Shown: positions 62,574 to 64,000 of the stretch, one piece after another | Layout: each line of letters starts with the position of its first letter | Numbering within the stretch: the first letter of the stretch is position 1 | Origin: Alloascoidea africana | Lineage: Eukaryota > Ascomycota > Alloascoideomycetes > Alloascoideales > Alloascoideaceae | Assembly (NCBI GenBank): GCA_030581615.1 | Contig: JAKTTT010000071.1 | Location: forward strand, 39,051 to 103,050 | Direction of reading: 5' to 3' | DNA: 64,000 nucleotides | The notes under the pieces: model-generated | Databases searched by the model: none | Told to the model about the DNA's origin: nothing | Seen by the model: the letters and a program-made list of their open reading frames with translations, nothing else | Position numbers and translations under genes: made by a program

Positions 62574-63133
62574 TCTTGAACTCTTTGGATGCTGATTTTC
62601 ATAAGCAGCTCGCAATAATGATGGATGAAAAGACAATGTCGATAGGTGTCAGTGGCAACCCTGCAAGCTGAGCTCAGAAGTATCGAAATCGATTGCACTA
62701 TGGACATTGACGATGTTAAGCAAGTCATTCACTCCGCCAGAACCAAGCTTACGACCCTTAACTCGTTATTCACGACTAAATTGAGTGAGGAGCATATAAT
62801 TCAACAATATATCACCCTATTTGTTTGAAGATAGAAACGGATGTAATTGCTGAGAGCAGTTCTAAGCTTTTCGTCCTTTTCAACAAATAGGGTGATATAT
62901 TGTTGAATTATATGCTCCTCACTCAATTTAGTCGTGAATAACGAGTTAAGGGTCGTAAGCTTGGTTCTGGCGGAGTGAATGACTTGCTTAACATCGTCAA
63001 TGTCCATAGTGCAATCGATTTCGATACTTCTGAGCTCAGCTTGCAGGGTTGCCACTGACACCTATCGACATTGTCTTTTCATCCATCATTATTGCGAGCT
63101 GCTTATGAAAATCAGCATCCAAAGAGTTCAAGA
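62574..63133. repeat. perfect 252-bp inverted repeat with 56-bp spacer
   Basis: Arm 62574-62825 is the exact reverse complement of arm 62882-63133, compared base by base; the spacer is 62826-62881. The right arm is the 3' part of the gag-like sequence (minus strand), so the left arm is an inverted copy of it. Confidence 0.95.
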
Positions 63134-63695
63134 TACCCTTCTTCAAGATTTGCATTGATGACGAATACTGTTGAGAATTCAACATTTCATTGGAAACATT
63201 CGGAATGTTGCAAGCGCTTCTGATATCATCTTTCCAGGCAATACCATCAGATTTCACGTCGAGTTCTCGAATAGTAATACTGTGGGGACGATAATAGCAG
63301 TTGTTCTCTTCATGCTTGGCTTCGATTGAGGCGTCTCCTGCTGATGTGTTCACATTAGCAATGGGATTAGGTGGTACAAAAGAGCCCGGGTCGTTCGAAT
63401 CTGCATACTCGGTTGCCACTCTAGCTGATTGTTCTCTTGAAAGAGGTTGATGTTCAATAGGTTCCTTCTTGATGTAGGTGGCATCGAGTGGAGCATCGCT
63501 ACCATGACGTTGACCAGAGCCTCCGGGTTTTCCAGCGCTAGGTGAGAGTAACTCGAGAATTTTATCCAACTTATTGTTCGTATCGTTGTACTTTTGTTCA
63601 TACTTGTTTGCCATATTTTCCATATGCTTATCCATGAGGGCAGCATAAGCCTTGAGACCTTCAGGAGTGGTAAAGTCTTGTTCTTCGAGTGACAT
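62801..63695 (-). pseudogene. LTR-retrotransposon gag-like fragment, broken
   Basis: A 219-codon frame (63695-63036, MSLEEQDFTTPEGLKAY..) has the look of a yeast retrotransposon Gag: N-terminal coiled coil, Lys/Pro/Ser-rich middle, and a DFHKQLAIMMD segment. After its stop, a +1 frame continues (from about 63061 to 62801) with related sequence, ending in the spacer and far arm of the inverted repeat. No protease, integrase or reverse transcriptase follows, so the element is truncated at the palindrome. The frame change may be decay or a programmed shift; no classical slippery site is obvious. The family is uncertain. Confidence 0.65.
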
Positions 63696-64000
63696 GGTGA
63701 TAACTTCAAATCTTCAAAAGTTAACGCGAATTAATTTCAAAGTTTAAAGGGGAAACTGTTATAGATGGTGAGTCTGTGACAGGGTTTGCTAGATCTTGGT
63801 GAGAGATGAAACAGGATTTATTCTTGATCGCTCAATAATAAAAGTAAAGTAAAGTTAACTTAATTGTTAAAGGATAACGTACTTTATATGCGAGCGAATC
63901 ACTTTCCACAACCTATCTAAATATAACAGACAATTAAAACACAACCACAATAAAAATCTACTCGCTATTACCCTTATCTGAATCTCCAGACAATTCTGCA
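63696..64000 (-). other. possible LTR or leader of the gag-like element
   Basis: Upstream of the gag-like start and running to the window edge. On the minus strand it has a TATA-like CATATAAAG near 63880-63890. I cannot define LTR ends or a primer-binding site because only one copy is visible and the sequence leaves the window. Confidence 0.35.

Noticed and set aside
1-64000. CTG-Ser or CTG-Ala genetic code
   Set aside because: CTG encodes invariant leucines in hexokinase (7013-7015, minus) and kinesin (20311-20313).
1-64000. tRNA genes, rRNA and CRISPR arrays
   Set aside because: I looked for T-loop-like GGTTCGAATCC sequences and regularly spaced direct repeats and found none that fold or repeat properly. 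A tRNA scan would settle the first point.

Overview
This window is nuclear DNA from a budding yeast (Saccharomycotina). The genes are fungal orthologues typical of yeasts: LSM2, BUD6, PSR1/2, hexokinase, TPC1, MLH3, SHB17, MAM3, KIP2, MNN4, PTR2, BEM3, a Dal80/Gzf3-type GATA factor, RVS167, WHI2, CTR9 and an HAL5/NPR-type kinase. CTG codons stand at invariant leucines (hexokinase TNLR motif at 7013-7015; kinesin KSLLALG motif at 20311-20313), so the standard code is used and the CTG-Ser and CTG-Ala clades are unlikely. I place 17 spliceosomal introns in 8 genes, which is many for this subphylum. Filamentous-yeast groups such as Dipodascaceae or Trichomonascaceae would fit; that placement is inference.

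Layout. 0.5-5.6 kb: LSM2 (five exons, one of 12 nt), BUD6 and a PSR1/2 phosphatase. 5.8-16.3 kb: hexokinase, the mitochondrial TPC1 carrier, MLH3, SHB17, MAM3 and an RTA1-family membrane protein. 17.1-24.5 kb: an orphan low-complexity protein, kinesin KIP2 and a large RNase H1-like protein with three hybrid-binding domains and a substituted active site. 24.6-29.6 kb: two tandem MNN4/LicD proteins. 30.0-34.5 kb: peptide (PTR2) and amino-acid permeases. 36.4-43.4 kb: BEM3 and a NUDE/NDE1 homologue. 44.3-50.2 kb: a GATA factor sharing a 300-bp promoter with RVS167, then WHI2. 50.8-58.2 kb: CTR9, methylmalonate-semialdehyde dehydrogenase and an HAL5/NPR-type kinase. 58.2-64 kb: gene-poor, decayed DNA with a repeat tract, a broken pseudogene, and a retrotransposon gag fragment that ends in a perfect 252-bp inverted repeat.

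Functional links. Polarity and cytoskeleton genes recur (BUD6, KIP2, BEM3, NDE1, RVS167). Nitrogen control also recurs: a GATA factor, GATA-site clusters in its own promoter and beside the transporter genes, and two nitrogen-source transporters. WHI2 and PSR1/2, whose products form one stress-signalling complex in S. cerevisiae, are both present about 45 kb apart.

Most unusual items: (1) the three-domain pseudo-RNase H whose repeats are each interrupted by a phase-1 intron at the same place; (2) two GC-AG introns; (3) a GATA-site array with exact 15-bp spacing in the GATA-factor promoter; (4) the 252-bp palindrome in the gag fragment. No tRNA, rRNA or CRISPR was seen.
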